This document shows, piece after piece, positions 7,837 to 15,634 of a stretch of 64,000 bases of DNA (the stretch's first letter is position 1; each line of letters opens with the position of its first letter). Location: positions 473,788-537,787 of the forward strand of contig CAWAGF010000005.1 of the NCBI GenBank assembly GCA_963781675.1, read 5' to 3'. The notes under the pieces were generated by a model that saw only the letters and a program-made list of their open reading frames with translations, had not been told where the DNA came from and ran no database searches. The translations under genes and the position numbers were made by a program. Source of the DNA: SCTD01 sp963781675 (lineage in GTDB: Bacteria; Actinomycetota; Actinomycetes; Mycobacteriales; SCTD01).

Positions 7837-8502
7837 CTACTGCTTGGCGGCTTGGCGCTTCTCGCGCTCCAGGTCGGCCAGCTGCGCCAGGCGGTCGGCC
7901 GCGGCGCGCTCGCTGTCGGCGTCCTGCTTGCGCTCGACCGCCTCGGACAGCTGCGCCTTGGGCGCGGCGGTGCGGGCGGCGGTACGGGCCTCGATGCGCT
8001 GCTCGGTCTCGGCCAGCCGCTCGCGCTCGGCGCGGAGCTTGGCCTGGGCCTTGGTCTCGACGGCCTTCGCCGCGGCGCGCTCCTGCGCGTCGGCCTGCTC
8101 CTTCACGGCCTGCTTGCCGGCCTTCTCCTTCTCCCGCAGGCGGCGGGTCTCGGCGGCCTTGTCCTGCTCGGCCTGGCGGCGCTGCTGGGCAGCCGCGGAC
8201 CTCTGCTGCTCCAGCGTCTGCGCGGCCTGCTCCTTGCGCTGCTGCGCCTTCGCCTCCAGCGCGACGGCGGTCTCGAGGACCTCCGCCTTGCGCGCCAGGG
8301 CAGTGCCGCGGCGGGTCAGCTCCTGGTCGCCGATCAGCTTGCCGACGGTGGCGTCCACGCCGCCGAGCGCACGCTCGAAGGCGAGCCGGACGCGGGACTC
8401 CTCGTCCAGCGTCGAGACGGCCTTGGCCGCGACGGTGGCCGGCAGGCGCAGGGCCTTGTACTCCAGGGCCACGACGGTGCGCGGCAGGGTCAGGACGTTC
8501 AT
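7837..8502 (-). CDS. Charged Ala/Gln/Arg-rich coiled-coil protein, unknown function
   Basis: 221 residues. The first 75 residues look globular (MNVLTLPRTVVALEYKAL, then a helical region with LDEESRVRLAFERALGGVD); residues 80-215 are a long Ala/Gln/Glu/Lys/Arg helix (EQQRSAAAQQRRQAEQDKAA) expected to form a coiled coil. No signal peptide or catalytic motif is visible. It lies 24 nt downstream of the CsbD-like coiled-coil gene, likely as an operon, so the two may partner or respond to the same stress. I do not recognise a named family. Confidence 0.75.
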   Translation of the reverse strand: MNVLTLPRTVVALEYKALRLPATVAAKAVSTLDEESRVRLAFERALGGVDATVGKLIGDQELTRRGTALARKAEVLETAVALEAKAQQRKEQAAQTLEQQRSAAAQQRRQAEQDKAAETRRLREKEKAGKQAVKEQADAQERAAAKAVETKAQAKLRAERERLAETEQRIEARTAARTAAPKAQLSEAVERKQDADSERAAADRLAQLADLEREKRQAAKQ

Positions 8503-8526
8503 GGAGATCTCCTCGGTAGGGGTGGT

Positions 8527-9078
8527 CTAGGAGGCGTCGCGCGCGAGGCGCTCGGCGTCCTCACGGGCACGGGCAGCGGCCTTCTCGGCGGCGTCGGCGC
8601 TGGCCTTCTCGGCCTCGTAGCGCGCCTCGGCCTCGCGCTCGACGCGCGCGGCCTCGGCGTTCTCGGCAGCGGCGTCGGCGGCCGTCTGCTGCAGCTCGGA
8701 GCGGGTCTGCGCCTCGACGGCGGCCGTCTGCACGACCTCCTGGCGCTCCACCTCGGCAGCGCGGGCGACGGCCTCGGCGGCCGCGTCGCGGCGGACCTGC
8801 TCCTCGCGCACGGCGGCGGCCTGCTCGGCGGCGCGCTCCTGCGCGTCGGCGACGGCGTTCTCGGCAGCCAGGACGCGCGCGGCCTCCTCGGCCTCGGCGC
8901 GGGCCACGGCCTCCTGGGCGCTGGCGTCCTTGCGGGCAGCGGCCTCGGCCTGCTGCAGCTGGCCCTCGGCAGCCAGGCTGTCGTTGCCGAGCACGGCGCC
9001 GGCGACCTCCTTGGCCTTGCCGGTGACGGAGGCGAGCAGGCCCTTGCGGGCCTCGTCGGCGGGACGGGCGTCGGACAC
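8527..9078 (-). CDS. CsbD-like domain protein with long Ala/Glu coiled coil
   Basis: 183 residues. Residues 14-42 (VTGKAKEVAGAVLGNDSLAA, then EGQLQQ) resemble the CsbD stress-protein motif (GKAKE.aG...g.d.L..eG). The remaining 140 residues are an almost uninterrupted amphipathic Ala/Glu/Arg helix. The CsbD family is induced by general stress in several bacteria but has no known biochemistry, so a function cannot be given. The start is ATG at 9078 with an upstream AGGAGG. It pairs with the coiled-coil gene just downstream. Confidence 0.75.
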   Translation of the reverse strand: MSDARPADEARKGLLASVTGKAKEVAGAVLGNDSLAAEGQLQQAEAAARKDASAQEAVARAEAEEAARVLAAENAVADAQERAAEQAAAVREEQVRRDAAAEAVARAAEVERQEVVQTAAVEAQTRSELQQTAADAAAENAEAARVEREAEARYEAEKASADAAEKAAARAREDAERLARDAS

Positions 9079-9163
9079 GGGGGTACCTCCTGGGTCAGCG
9101 GGCGTTGCCCCCTCGTCCTGCCCGCTTGCTGGCTGCTCACTTCTGCAAGCACCGAGGCCTGCG

Positions 9164-9619
9164 TCACACCTCGCTGATTGCCTGGCTGATGGCCTCGCTG
9201 ATGGCGTGCAGCTGGCGCAGCTGCTCCGGCGTCAGCCGGTCGACCAGCAGCCGGCGCACCGCCTCGACGTGACCTGGCGCCGCCGCCTCGAGCGCGGCGA
9301 AGCCCTCGCCGGTGAGCACGGCCAGCTGCCCGCGACGGTCCTCCGGGCAGGGCTCTCGGCGCACCCAGCCGCGCTGCTCGAGCTGGGTGACGGCGTGCGA
9401 CAGCCGGCTGCGGGAGGACACCGCCGCGTCGGCCAGCGCGCTCATCCGCAGCCGCCGGTCCGGCGCCTCCGACAGCCGCACCAGCAGCTCGTAGTAGCCG
9501 TGCGGCATGTCGGCCTCGTCCTGCAGCTGCACCTCGAGACCGCGCTGCAGCACCTGCACCGCGTCCAGGAAGGCGCGCCAGGCGCGCTGCTGCTCGTCGT
9601 CCAGCCACCGCGTCGTCAT
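9164..9619 (-). CDS. MarR-family transcriptional regulator
   Basis: 151-residue winged-helix repressor. The DNA-binding core spans about residues 35-105: MPHGYYELLVRLSEAPDRRL, the recognition helix MSALADAAVSSRSRLSHAVTQLEQRGWVRR, and the wing CPEDRRGQLAVLT. No redox cysteine pattern typical of OhrR is present beyond the single wing Cys. It is divergent from the VOC gene and the gap between them holds an inverted repeat overlapping both -35 boxes, so it probably represses itself and the VOC enzyme. Its own start lies 6 nt after a TAGGAT box, so its mRNA is probably leaderless. Confidence 0.9.
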   Translation of the reverse strand: MTTRWLDDEQQRAWRAFLDAVQVLQRGLEVQLQDEADMPHGYYELLVRLSEAPDRRLRMSALADAAVSSRSRLSHAVTQLEQRGWVRREPCPEDRRGQLAVLTGEGFAALEAAAPGHVEAVRRLLVDRLTPEQLRQLHAISEAISQAISEV

Positions 9620-9625
9620 GGGTCC

Positions 9626-9653
9626 ATCCTACCCGGAATGGTTGAGCACTCAA
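9626..9653 (-). promoter_or_regulatory. Promoter of the marR gene (TTGAGT-N16-TAGGAT)
   Basis: On the minus strand the -35 TTGAGT (9653-9648) and -10 TAGGAT (9631-9626) are 16 nt apart, and the -10 ends 6 nt before the marR ATG at 9619. Confidence 0.6.
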
Positions 9654-9654
9654 C
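9641..9654. promoter_or_regulatory. Probable MarR operator (GTTGAG-CA-CTCAAC)
   Basis: Perfect 6-bp inverted repeat with a 2-nt centre in the gap between the divergent marR and VOC genes. The left arm supplies the -35 (TTGAGC) of the rightward promoter and the right arm that of the leftward one. Confidence 0.65.
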
Positions 9655-9671
9655 ATGCCTTGGCGTACGGT
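9642..9671 (+). promoter_or_regulatory. Promoter of the VOC gene (TTGAGC-N18-TACGGT)
   Basis: -35 TTGAGC at 9642-9647 and -10 TACGGT at 9666-9671. The transcript would have a short leader containing CAGGAG (9691-9696) ahead of the ATG at 9703. Confidence 0.55.
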
Positions 9672-9702
9672 GACGACCACCTCGTCGAACCAGGAGCCCC
9701 CG

Positions 9703-10215
9703 ATGGCCATCTCCCGCCTCAACCACGCCGTCCTCTACGTGCGGGACGTGCCGCGCAGCACCGCGTTCTACCGCGACGTCCTCGGCTTCCGGGTCAAGAC
9801 GGCGATGGGCGACCGCGCCGTCTTCCTGCAGGCGCCGGACTCCACCAACGACCACGACCTCGCGCTGTTCGGCCTGGGCGCCGGCGCCGGGGACTCCGCG
9901 GCCGGCCGCAGCACGGTCGGGATGTACCACCTGGCCTGGGAGCTGCAGACGCTGACCGAGCTCGAGGAGCACGCCGAGAAGCTCGCTGCCGCGGGCGCTC
10001 TGGTCGGTGCCTCCGACCACGGCACCACCAAGAGCCTGTACGCCAAGGACCCCGACGGGCTGGAGTTCGAGGTCGTGTGGATCGTCCCGGCCGACCTGCT
10101 GGACGACGCCGCTGTCGAGGGCGGCGCCACGATCCGCCCGCTGGACCTGGCCGAGGAGAAGGCGCGGTACGGCGCGGACACGCGCGGCGGCGTCGGCATC
10201 AGCGTCCCGGCCTGA
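9703..10215 (+). CDS. VOC-family (glyoxalase/dioxygenase fold) metalloenzyme
   Basis: 170 residues. It starts at ATG 9703 (MAISRLNHAVLYVRDVPRST) behind CAGGAG; an upstream ATG at 9655 would add 16 unconserved residues. Two beta-alpha-beta-beta-beta modules are visible: the first has His (NHAVLYV) and FYRDVLGFRV, the second has GMYHLAWE and LYAKDPDGLEFEVVWIV with the metal-ligand Glu. This is the pattern of extradiol dioxygenase or glyoxalase-type enzymes. The substrate is unknown; MarR control suggests an aromatic or electrophilic compound. Confidence 0.85.
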   Translation: MAISRLNHAVLYVRDVPRSTAFYRDVLGFRVKTAMGDRAVFLQAPDSTNDHDLALFGLGAGAGDSAAGRSTVGMYHLAWELQTLTELEEHAEKLAAAGALVGASDHGTTKSLYAKDPDGLEFEVVWIVPADLLDDAAVEGGATIRPLDLAEEKARYGADTRGGVGISVPA

Positions 10216-10218
10216 ACC

Positions 10219-10258
10219 TCGTGACGTCCCCAGCACCAGGGTGCTGGGGACGTCACGA
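10219..10258. terminator. Perfect 19-bp palindrome between VOC and helicase genes (dispersed element)
   Basis: Arms of 19 bp (TCGTGACGTCCCCAGCACC and its complement) around AG, lying 3 nt after the VOC stop and 11 nt before the stop of the convergent helicase gene. It can act as a bidirectional terminator. Its core, GTCCCCAGCACC-NN-GGTGCTGGGGAC, recurs at 61937-61974. Confidence 0.8.
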
Positions 10259-10269
10259 CGGGCGGGTGA

Positions 10270-11739
10270 CTAGGGGGTGCGGGCCGGGCGCGGCCGGCTG
10301 CTGCTGGTGCTGCTCGGCGGGCCGGAGCGGCGCGGCGCCCCGCTGCCGTAGCGACGGCGCTCGCCCTGCGGGCGCGGGACGTACGGCGCGCGCGGCTGCA
10401 GCTCGATGGGCTCGCCGGACTCGGCCAGCTCACGCACGGCCGGGTGGCCGACGACGACCGTGATCGCGCTGGCCTCGACACCGGCGCGCTCGCGCATGCG
10501 CTGGTGGTCCCGGACCTGGTCGCTGGTCACGAGCGACAGCACCGTGCCGCTGGCGCCGGCGCGCGCGGTCCGGCCGGAGCGGTGCAGGTAGTCCTTGGAG
10601 TCGGCCGGCGGGTCGTAGTGGACGACCAGGTCGACGTCGTCGACGTGGATGCCGCGGGCGGCGACGTCGGTCGCGACGAGCACGCGGGCGTGGCCGGTCG
10701 TGAAGTCCTCCAGCGCACGCTTGCGCGCCTGCTGGGTGAGGTTGCCGTGGATCGCGGCGGCCGGGACGCCGACCTTGCGCATCTGGATCGCGAGGCGGTC
10801 CGCGCCGTGCTTGGTGCGCACGAAGAACAGCGTGCGGCCCGGACGGGCAGCGATCTCGGCGCTGATGTCGACCTTCGCGTCGCCCTGCACGGCGTAGACG
10901 CGGTGGTCCATCGTCGTGACCTCGGAGGTCGCGGTGGCGACGGCGTGCACGGCCGGGTCGACGAGGTACTGGCGGACCAGCCTGTCGACGCCGCGGTCGA
11001 GCGTCGCGGAGAAGAGCAGCCGCTGGGTGCCCTCGGCGGTCATGTCGAGCAGCGTGGTGACGGCCGGCAGGAAGCCGAGGTCGGCCATGTGGTCGGCCTC
11101 GTCGAGGACGGTGACCTCGAGCTGGGCGAGCGTGCACTCGCGCTGCTCGATGAGGTCCTGCAGGCGGCCGGGGGTGGCGACGACGACGTCGACGCCGCGG
11201 CGCAGCTGGTCGATCTGCCGGCCCATCGAGGCGCCGCCGTAGACGGTGGTGACCTTGAGGTCGAGGGCCTGCGCGAGCGGGGCGAGCGCGTCGCTGACCT
11301 GCTGCGCGAGCTCGCGGGTCGGCACGAGGACCAGACCGCGCGGGGTGCCGCGGTGGCGCTCGGTGCCGCGGGTGGCGGACAGCCGGGCCAGCAGCGGCAG
11401 GCCGAAGGCGAGCGTCTTGCCTGAGCCGGTGGCGCCGCGGCCGAGCACGTCCTTGCCGGCGAGGGCGTCGGGGATGGCGCGCGTCTGGATGGCGAACGGC
11501 GCCTCCATCCCGCGGCGGGCCAGGGCGATGACGAGGCGCTCCGGCAGGCCGAGCGCGGCGAAGGTGGTGGGCTCGTCGGGCTGCGCGGCGGCGGCGTCCG
11601 CCGCGGCGTCGAGCGCCAGCTCGAGGTCGGACTTCGGCGGCGCCGGGCGGGTGCTGATGCCGCTGCCGGAGCGGCGCGGCCGGCCCCGGTAGGAGGACGA
11701 CGAGCCGGACGAGCGGGACGGGGTGGGGCGGCCAGGCAT
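10270..11739 (-). CDS. DEAD-box ATP-dependent RNA helicase
   Basis: 489 residues with the motifs in order: Q motif (MEAPFAIQTRAIPDAL), I (GRGATGSGKT), Ia (PTRELAQQV), Ib (TPGRLQDL), II (VLDEADHM), III (SATL), IV (LFFVRTKHGADRL), V (VATDVAARGIHV) and VI (HRSGRTARAG). Both ends are low-complexity Ser/Arg/Pro extensions that probably bind RNA. Start ATG 11739 (MPGRPTPSRSS); the frame stays open upstream but without conserved sequence. This RhlE/CshA-like type acts in RNA turnover, ribosome assembly and cold adaptation. It is transcribed toward the palindrome at 10219, with about 210 nt of gene-free DNA upstream. Confidence 0.94.
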   Translation of the reverse strand: MPGRPTPSRSSGSSSSYRGRPRRSGSGISTRPAPPKSDLELALDAAADAAAAQPDEPTTFAALGLPERLVIALARRGMEAPFAIQTRAIPDALAGKDVLGRGATGSGKTLAFGLPLLARLSATRGTERHRGTPRGLVLVPTRELAQQVSDALAPLAQALDLKVTTVYGGASMGRQIDQLRRGVDVVVATPGRLQDLIEQRECTLAQLEVTVLDEADHMADLGFLPAVTTLLDMTAEGTQRLLFSATLDRGVDRLVRQYLVDPAVHAVATATSEVTTMDHRVYAVQGDAKVDISAEIAARPGRTLFFVRTKHGADRLAIQMRKVGVPAAAIHGNLTQQARKRALEDFTTGHARVLVATDVAARGIHVDDVDLVVHYDPPADSKDYLHRSGRTARAGASGTVLSLVTSDQVRDHQRMRERAGVEASAITVVVGHPAVRELAESGEPIELQPRAPYVPRPQGERRRYGSGAPRRSGPPSSTSSSRPRPARTP

Positions 11740-11951
11740 GAAGAGGTGGGCTCCGTTGCTGTGTGTCGGAGGCCGCGAAGGCGAAGCGCGCGGCGATCCG
11801 CGACAGCGGAGCGAGACGACCAAGCGGTGCGACCAGCGGGAGGTTCGACCCGCTCTGTGACGGTCGGACCTGGGGTGGTCGAACGTCTGTGGTGATCACA
11901 ACCTACCGGCTGGGCCCCGGATTCCCCCGCACCGTCCGGGTGACCTGCGCC

Positions 11952-13160
11952 TCAGTCCACCAGGTCGCGCACCACGGCGTCGGCCAGCAGCCGCCCGCGC
12001 AGGGTGAGGACGGCCCGGTCGCCGGTCAGCTCGAGCAGGCCGTCCTGCGCGTGCCCGTGCGCGGCGGCGAGCCCGGCGGGGTGCAGCAGCGACAGGGGCA
12101 GCCCGTCGCGCAGGCGCAGCTCCAGCAGGACGCGCTCCACCCGGACGTCCTCGGCCGTGAGCAGCTCCCGTCCGGCGCCCGGAGACTGCCCCGCCGCGAG
12201 CCGCTGGGCGTACGCCGCGGGGTGCTTGACGTTCCACCAGCGGACCCCGCCGACGTGGCTGTGCGCGCCGGGGCCGACGCCCCACCAGTCGCCTCCGCGC
12301 CAGTAGCCGAGGTTGTGCCGGCACGGCTCGCCCCAGTTGCTCACCTCGTACCAGCCGAGGCCCGACAGCGCCTGCTCCGCCATCAGGTAGCGGTCGGCCA
12401 GCACGTCGTCGTCCGGCGCCGGCAGCTCGCCGCGCGCGACCTGCCGCCCCAGGCGGGTGCCGTCCTCGACGATCAGCGCGTACGCCGACACGTGCGTCGG
12501 GCCGGCCGCGAGCGCGGCGTCCAGCGAGGCGCGCCAGTCGTCGTCGCGCTCCCCCGGCGTGCCGTAGATGAGGTCGAGGCTGACCTGCTCGAAGCCCGCC
12601 GCGAACGCCTCCTTCACCGCCTGCTGCGGGCGCCCCGGGGTGTGCGTGCGGTCCAGCACCTGCAGCACCGAGGAGACCGCGGACTGCATGCCGAAGCTCA
12701 CGCGCGTGAAGCCGCCGGCGCGCAGCTCGGCCAGGTAGCGCTCGTCGACCGAGTCCGGGTTCGCCTCCGTCGTCACCTCCGCGTCCGGCGCCAGGCCGAA
12801 CAGCGCGCGCGCCTCGGCGAGCACGCGCACCAGGTCGGCCGCCGGCAGCAGGGTCGGCGTGCCGCCGCCGACGAACACCGTCTCGACCTGCGGTGCGTCC
12901 GCCAGCACCTCCCGCGCCAGCCGCAGCTCGGCGACCGCCGCGTCGGCGTAGGAGTCCTGGAGGCCACCGCCGCCCAGCTCCCCGGCGACGTAGGTGTTGA
13001 AGTCGCAGTAGCCGCAGCGCGAGGCGCAGAACGGGACGTGCAGGTAGAGCCCGAACGGGCGCGTCCCGAGCCTGCTCAGCGCGCCGTCCGGCAGCGCGCC
13101 GGAGGCGGGGACGGGCTCGCCGTCCGGCAGGGCGCTGGGCACCCCTCCAGTCTGCGGCAC
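11952..13160 (-). CDS. hemW: Radical SAM heme chaperone HemW (HemN-like)
   Basis: 402 residues. The radical-SAM cluster motif CxxxCxxC appears as CASRCGYCDFNTY near residues 47-59, followed by VETVFVGGGTPTLL and the SAM-binding GGFTRVSFGMQS. The C-terminal HemN region includes HNLGYWRGGDWWGVGPGAHS. The CxxxCxxC spacing followed by DF is as in HemW, which carries heme, rather than the true oxygen-independent coproporphyrinogen oxidase HemN. An internal GTG at 13142 is an alternative start. It is divergent from the sugar dehydrogenase gene with only 17 nt between starts, so the promoters must overlap the coding ends. Confidence 0.92.
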   Translation of the reverse strand: MPQTGGVPSALPDGEPVPASGALPDGALSRLGTRPFGLYLHVPFCASRCGYCDFNTYVAGELGGGGLQDSYADAAVAELRLAREVLADAPQVETVFVGGGTPTLLPAADLVRVLAEARALFGLAPDAEVTTEANPDSVDERYLAELRAGGFTRVSFGMQSAVSSVLQVLDRTHTPGRPQQAVKEAFAAGFEQVSLDLIYGTPGERDDDWRASLDAALAAGPTHVSAYALIVEDGTRLGRQVARGELPAPDDDVLADRYLMAEQALSGLGWYEVSNWGEPCRHNLGYWRGGDWWGVGPGAHSHVGGVRWWNVKHPAAYAQRLAAGQSPGAGRELLTAEDVRVERVLLELRLRDGLPLSLLHPAGLAAAHGHAQDGLLELTGDRAVLTLRGRLLADAVVRDLVD

Positions 13161-13165
13161 CGGCG

Positions 13166-13171
13166 TACCGT
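13166..13171 (+). promoter_or_regulatory. -10 box TACCGT, leaderless type, for the sugar dehydrogenase
   Basis: TACCGT ends 6 nt before the GTG at 13178; no Shine-Dalgarno precedes the start. Confidence 0.55.
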
Positions 13172-13177
13172 CGAGCC

Positions 13178-14173
13178 GTGAAGCGACTCCTCCTCGCCCT
13201 GGTCCTCGTGCTCGGCCTGGCCGCGCCCGCCGAGGCGGCCAGCGCGCCGCAGACCGTCGCCGGCGGGCTGGTCCAGCCGTGGGGCATCGCCTTCCTGCCG
13301 GACGGCAGCGCGCTGTTCACCGAGCGGAACAGCCGCCGCATCTGGGCGGTCAGCCCCGGGAAGCCCGCGCGGGTCATCTACACGGTCCGGGAGGCGGCGC
13401 AGCGCGGCGAGGGCGGTCTGCTCGGCATCGCCGTCGGCCCGGACTACCTGCGCGACGGCCGCGTCTACCTCTACTACACGACCGCGAACGACAACCGGAT
13501 CGCCTACGTCGTACGGGGATCCGCAGCGCGGCCCCGCGTCGTCCTCAGCGGCATCCCGGCCGCGACGACGCACGACGGCGGCCGGCTGGTCTTCGGGCCG
13601 GACGGCCTGCTCTACGCCGGGACGGGCGACGCGCAGAGCCCGGACCGCGCGCAGGACCAGAGCAGCCTGGGCGGCAAGGTGCTGCGGATGACCAAGGACG
13701 GCCGGCCCGCGCCGGGCAACCCGTACGGCACGGTCGTGCTGTCGATCGGCCACCGCAACGTGCAGGGCCTGGTCTTCGACCGCGAGGGCCGCCTGTGGGC
13801 CAGCGAGCTCGGGCAGAACACCTACGACGAGGTGAACCACATCGTGCCGGGCGGCAACTACGGCTGGCCGGTCGTCGAGGGGCGCAGCGACGACACCCGC
13901 TTCCGCAACCCCGCCCACCAGTGGGCGCCGTCGGAGGCCTCGCCCAGCGGCCTGACCTACAAGGGCGGCAGCCTCTACGTCGCCGCCCTGCGCGGCCAGC
14001 GGCTGTGGCGCCTCGAGCTGTCCGGCGACCAGGTCGTGCGCGCGACGGCGCAGTACCAGGGCAGCTTCGGCCGGCTGCGCGCCGCGATGCAGAACCCGCG
14101 CGACGGGGCCATGTGGCTGATGACCGGCAACGGCAGCAGCGACCGCGTGCTGCGCATCACGCGGTTCCCGTGA
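13178..14173 (+). CDS. Secreted PQQ-dependent sugar dehydrogenase-like beta-propeller
   Basis: 331 residues. A signal peptide spans residues 1-20 (MKRLLLALVLVLGLAAPAEA). The rest is the glucose/sorbosone dehydrogenase six-bladed propeller: QPWGIAFLPDGSALFTER, GEGGLLGIAVGPDY, THDGGRLVFGPDGLLYAGTGD, SIGHRNVQGLVFD, ASELGQNTYDEVNHIVPGGN, YGWPVVEG. The catalytic His of the family lies in the THDGG/GHRN blocks. It probably oxidises sugars outside the membrane with PQQ, but PQQ supply genes are not in the window. The stop overlaps the next small gene (GTGA). Confidence 0.88.
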   Translation: MKRLLLALVLVLGLAAPAEAASAPQTVAGGLVQPWGIAFLPDGSALFTERNSRRIWAVSPGKPARVIYTVREAAQRGEGGLLGIAVGPDYLRDGRVYLYYTTANDNRIAYVVRGSAARPRVVLSGIPAATTHDGGRLVFGPDGLLYAGTGDAQSPDRAQDQSSLGGKVLRMTKDGRPAPGNPYGTVVLSIGHRNVQGLVFDREGRLWASELGQNTYDEVNHIVPGGNYGWPVVEGRSDDTRFRNPAHQWAPSEASPSGLTYKGGSLYVAALRGQRLWRLELSGDQVVRATAQYQGSFGRLRAAMQNPRDGAMWLMTGNGSSDRVLRITRFP

Positions 14174-14310
14174 CGGCGCCGCTCGACCCGCGCGAGGTCT
14201 GGGACCGGGTGCAGGCGCACCAGCGCGACCGCTGGCGCGACCACGTGCAGGACGCGCTGCCGGAGCGACTGCTCGACGCCGACGGGCCGGTGGAGGAGCT
14301 GCCCGACTAG
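14170..14310 (+). CDS. Small 46-residue protein coupled to the sugar dehydrogenase gene
   Basis: GTG at 14170 overlaps the TGA of the upstream gene (GTGA), giving 46 residues with the motif VWDRVQAHQRDRWRDHVQDA, which is charged, probably helical, and has no signal or membrane segment. Too short for family assignment. Translational coupling and high-GC third positions favour a real gene. The stop codon TAG is also the start of the -10 box for the next gene. Confidence 0.5.
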   Translation: MTAPLDPREVWDRVQAHQRDRWRDHVQDALPERLLDADGPVEELPD

Positions 14311-14313
14311 CGT
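14308..14313 (+). promoter_or_regulatory. -10 box TAGCGT, leaderless type, for the histidine phosphatase
   Basis: TAGCGT overlaps the stop of the 46-residue gene and ends 6 nt before the ATG at 14320. Confidence 0.5.
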
Positions 14314-14319
14314 CGCCGC

Positions 14320-14922
14320 ATGGAGATCGTGCTGGTGCGCCACGCCCTTCCGGTCCGCATCGACGCGACGCCGGACGGCAGCGCCGCCGACCCGCAGCTC
14401 GCCGAGCGCGGCCTGGAGCAGGCCGAGCGGGTCGTGCAGGCGCTGGCCGGCCAGGAGGTCACCGCCCTCTACACCTCCCCGTCGCGGCGGGCCCGCGAGA
14501 CGGCGGCCCCGCTGGAGCGGGCGCTCGGCATGACCGCCGAGGTCGAGGCGGGCATCGCGGAGTTCGACGTGGCCGACCCGTCCTACGTCCCGGTGGAGGA
14601 GCTCAAGGCGGCGGGCGACCCGCGCTGGAAGGCGCTCGTGCAGGGCGACCTCTACAGCTCCGGCGTCGACCCCGCGGCGTTCCGGGCGCGCGTCGTCGAC
14701 GCGGTCGAGCGGATCGCCGCCCGGCACCCCGGTGGTCGCGCCGTGCTGTTCAGCCACGCCGGCGCGATCAACGCGGCCGCGGGATCCGTGCTGGGACAGG
14801 CGAAGACGATCTGGTTCCCGCCGGCGTACTGCTCGCTCACCCGGATCGGCGCCGCCCGCGACGGCCGCCGCGGGATCGTCAGCCTGAACGAGACCGGTCA
14901 CGTGCGCGACCTGCTGGGGTAG
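14320..14922 (+). CDS. Histidine phosphatase family protein (phosphoglycerate mutase-like)
   Basis: 200 residues. The catalytic phosphohistidine motif is MEIVLVRHALPVR, a RHx variant with Ala in place of the usual Gly. A second Arg is in YTSPSRRARETA and the second catalytic His in LFSHAGAINAA. This is the small soluble branch that dephosphorylates sugar phosphates, nucleotides or related metabolites; the substrate is not predictable. The PIG-L-like deacetylase begins 9 nt downstream, probably in the same transcript. Confidence 0.87.
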   Translation: MEIVLVRHALPVRIDATPDGSAADPQLAERGLEQAERVVQALAGQEVTALYTSPSRRARETAAPLERALGMTAEVEAGIAEFDVADPSYVPVEELKAAGDPRWKALVQGDLYSSGVDPAAFRARVVDAVERIAARHPGGRAVLFSHAGAINAAAGSVLGQAKTIWFPPAYCSLTRIGAARDGRRGIVSLNETGHVRDLLG

Positions 14923-14931
14923 GGGCTCCCC

Positions 14932-15634
14932 ATGGACATCCCCCAGCGTGCCGTCGTGATCGGCGCCCACCCCGACGACGCCGACTTCGGCGCCGGCGGG
15001 CTCATCGCCCTGTGGGCCTCGCAGGGCTGCGAGGTCACCGTCGTCTGCGTCACCGACGGCGACAGCGGCGGCTTCGACGCCTCGGTGCCGCGCGAGGAGG
15101 TGCCGCTCATCCGTCGTCGCGAGCAGGAGGAGGCCGCGCGCATCCTCGGCGCGAAGGAGTGCGTCTTCCTCGGCCGTCCCGACGGCTTCGTCGAGGTCGA
15201 CCGCGACCTGCGGCGCGACCTCGCGCGCGTGCTGCGCACGGTGCGGCCGGAGGCGGTCGTGACGCACGCCCCGGAGCGCAACTACCGCTTCGTCTTCCTC
15301 TACCACCCGGACCACCTCGCGACGGGCGCTGCGGCGCTGGCCGCGGTCTACCCGGACGCCCGCAACGAGTTCGCCTTCCCCGAGCTGGACCTGCCGCCCT
15401 GGGAGGTGCCCCAGGTGTGGCAGTTCGGCGGGCCGGACGACGACACGGCCGTCGACGTGACCGACGTCTTCGAGGCCAAGGTCCGTGCGTGCAGCGCGCA
15501 CGACAGCCAGACGCCGATGCTGGACCGCTCCGTCGAGGCCGAGCTGCGCGAGCACCTGGGCCGCACCGCCGCAGGAGCACGGCCTGCCGCAGGGGCGGCT
15601 CGCGGAGGCCTACCGCGTCGTGGACACCGCCTAG
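14932..15634 (+). CDS. PIG-L family deacetylase (one apparent frameshift)
   Basis: Zn-dependent N-acetylglucosaminyl deacetylase-like protein (LmbE/MshB/Bca family), about 233 residues. The zinc motif is GAHPDDADFGAGG near residue 10, followed by VTVVCVTDGDSGG, and the third ligand His is in YHPDHLATG. After LREHLGRTAA the frame runs into unrelated Arg-rich sequence; removing one base near 15571 restores EHGLPQGRLAEAYRVVDTA and a stop at 15634. Members deacetylate GlcNAc-inositol (mycothiol synthesis), mycothiol conjugates or other amides; which one is undecided. It ends tail to tail with the S9 peptidase gene. Confidence 0.85.

Noticed and set aside
11892..11899. GTGATCAC palindrome upstream of the helicase gene as an operator
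   Set aside because: Only 8 bp and expected by chance at this scale; no flanking symmetry.
13178..14173. Assigning a specific glucose dehydrogenase (Gdh) symbol
   Set aside because: The propeller family covers several substrates and no substrate-specific residue could be judged from sequence alone.
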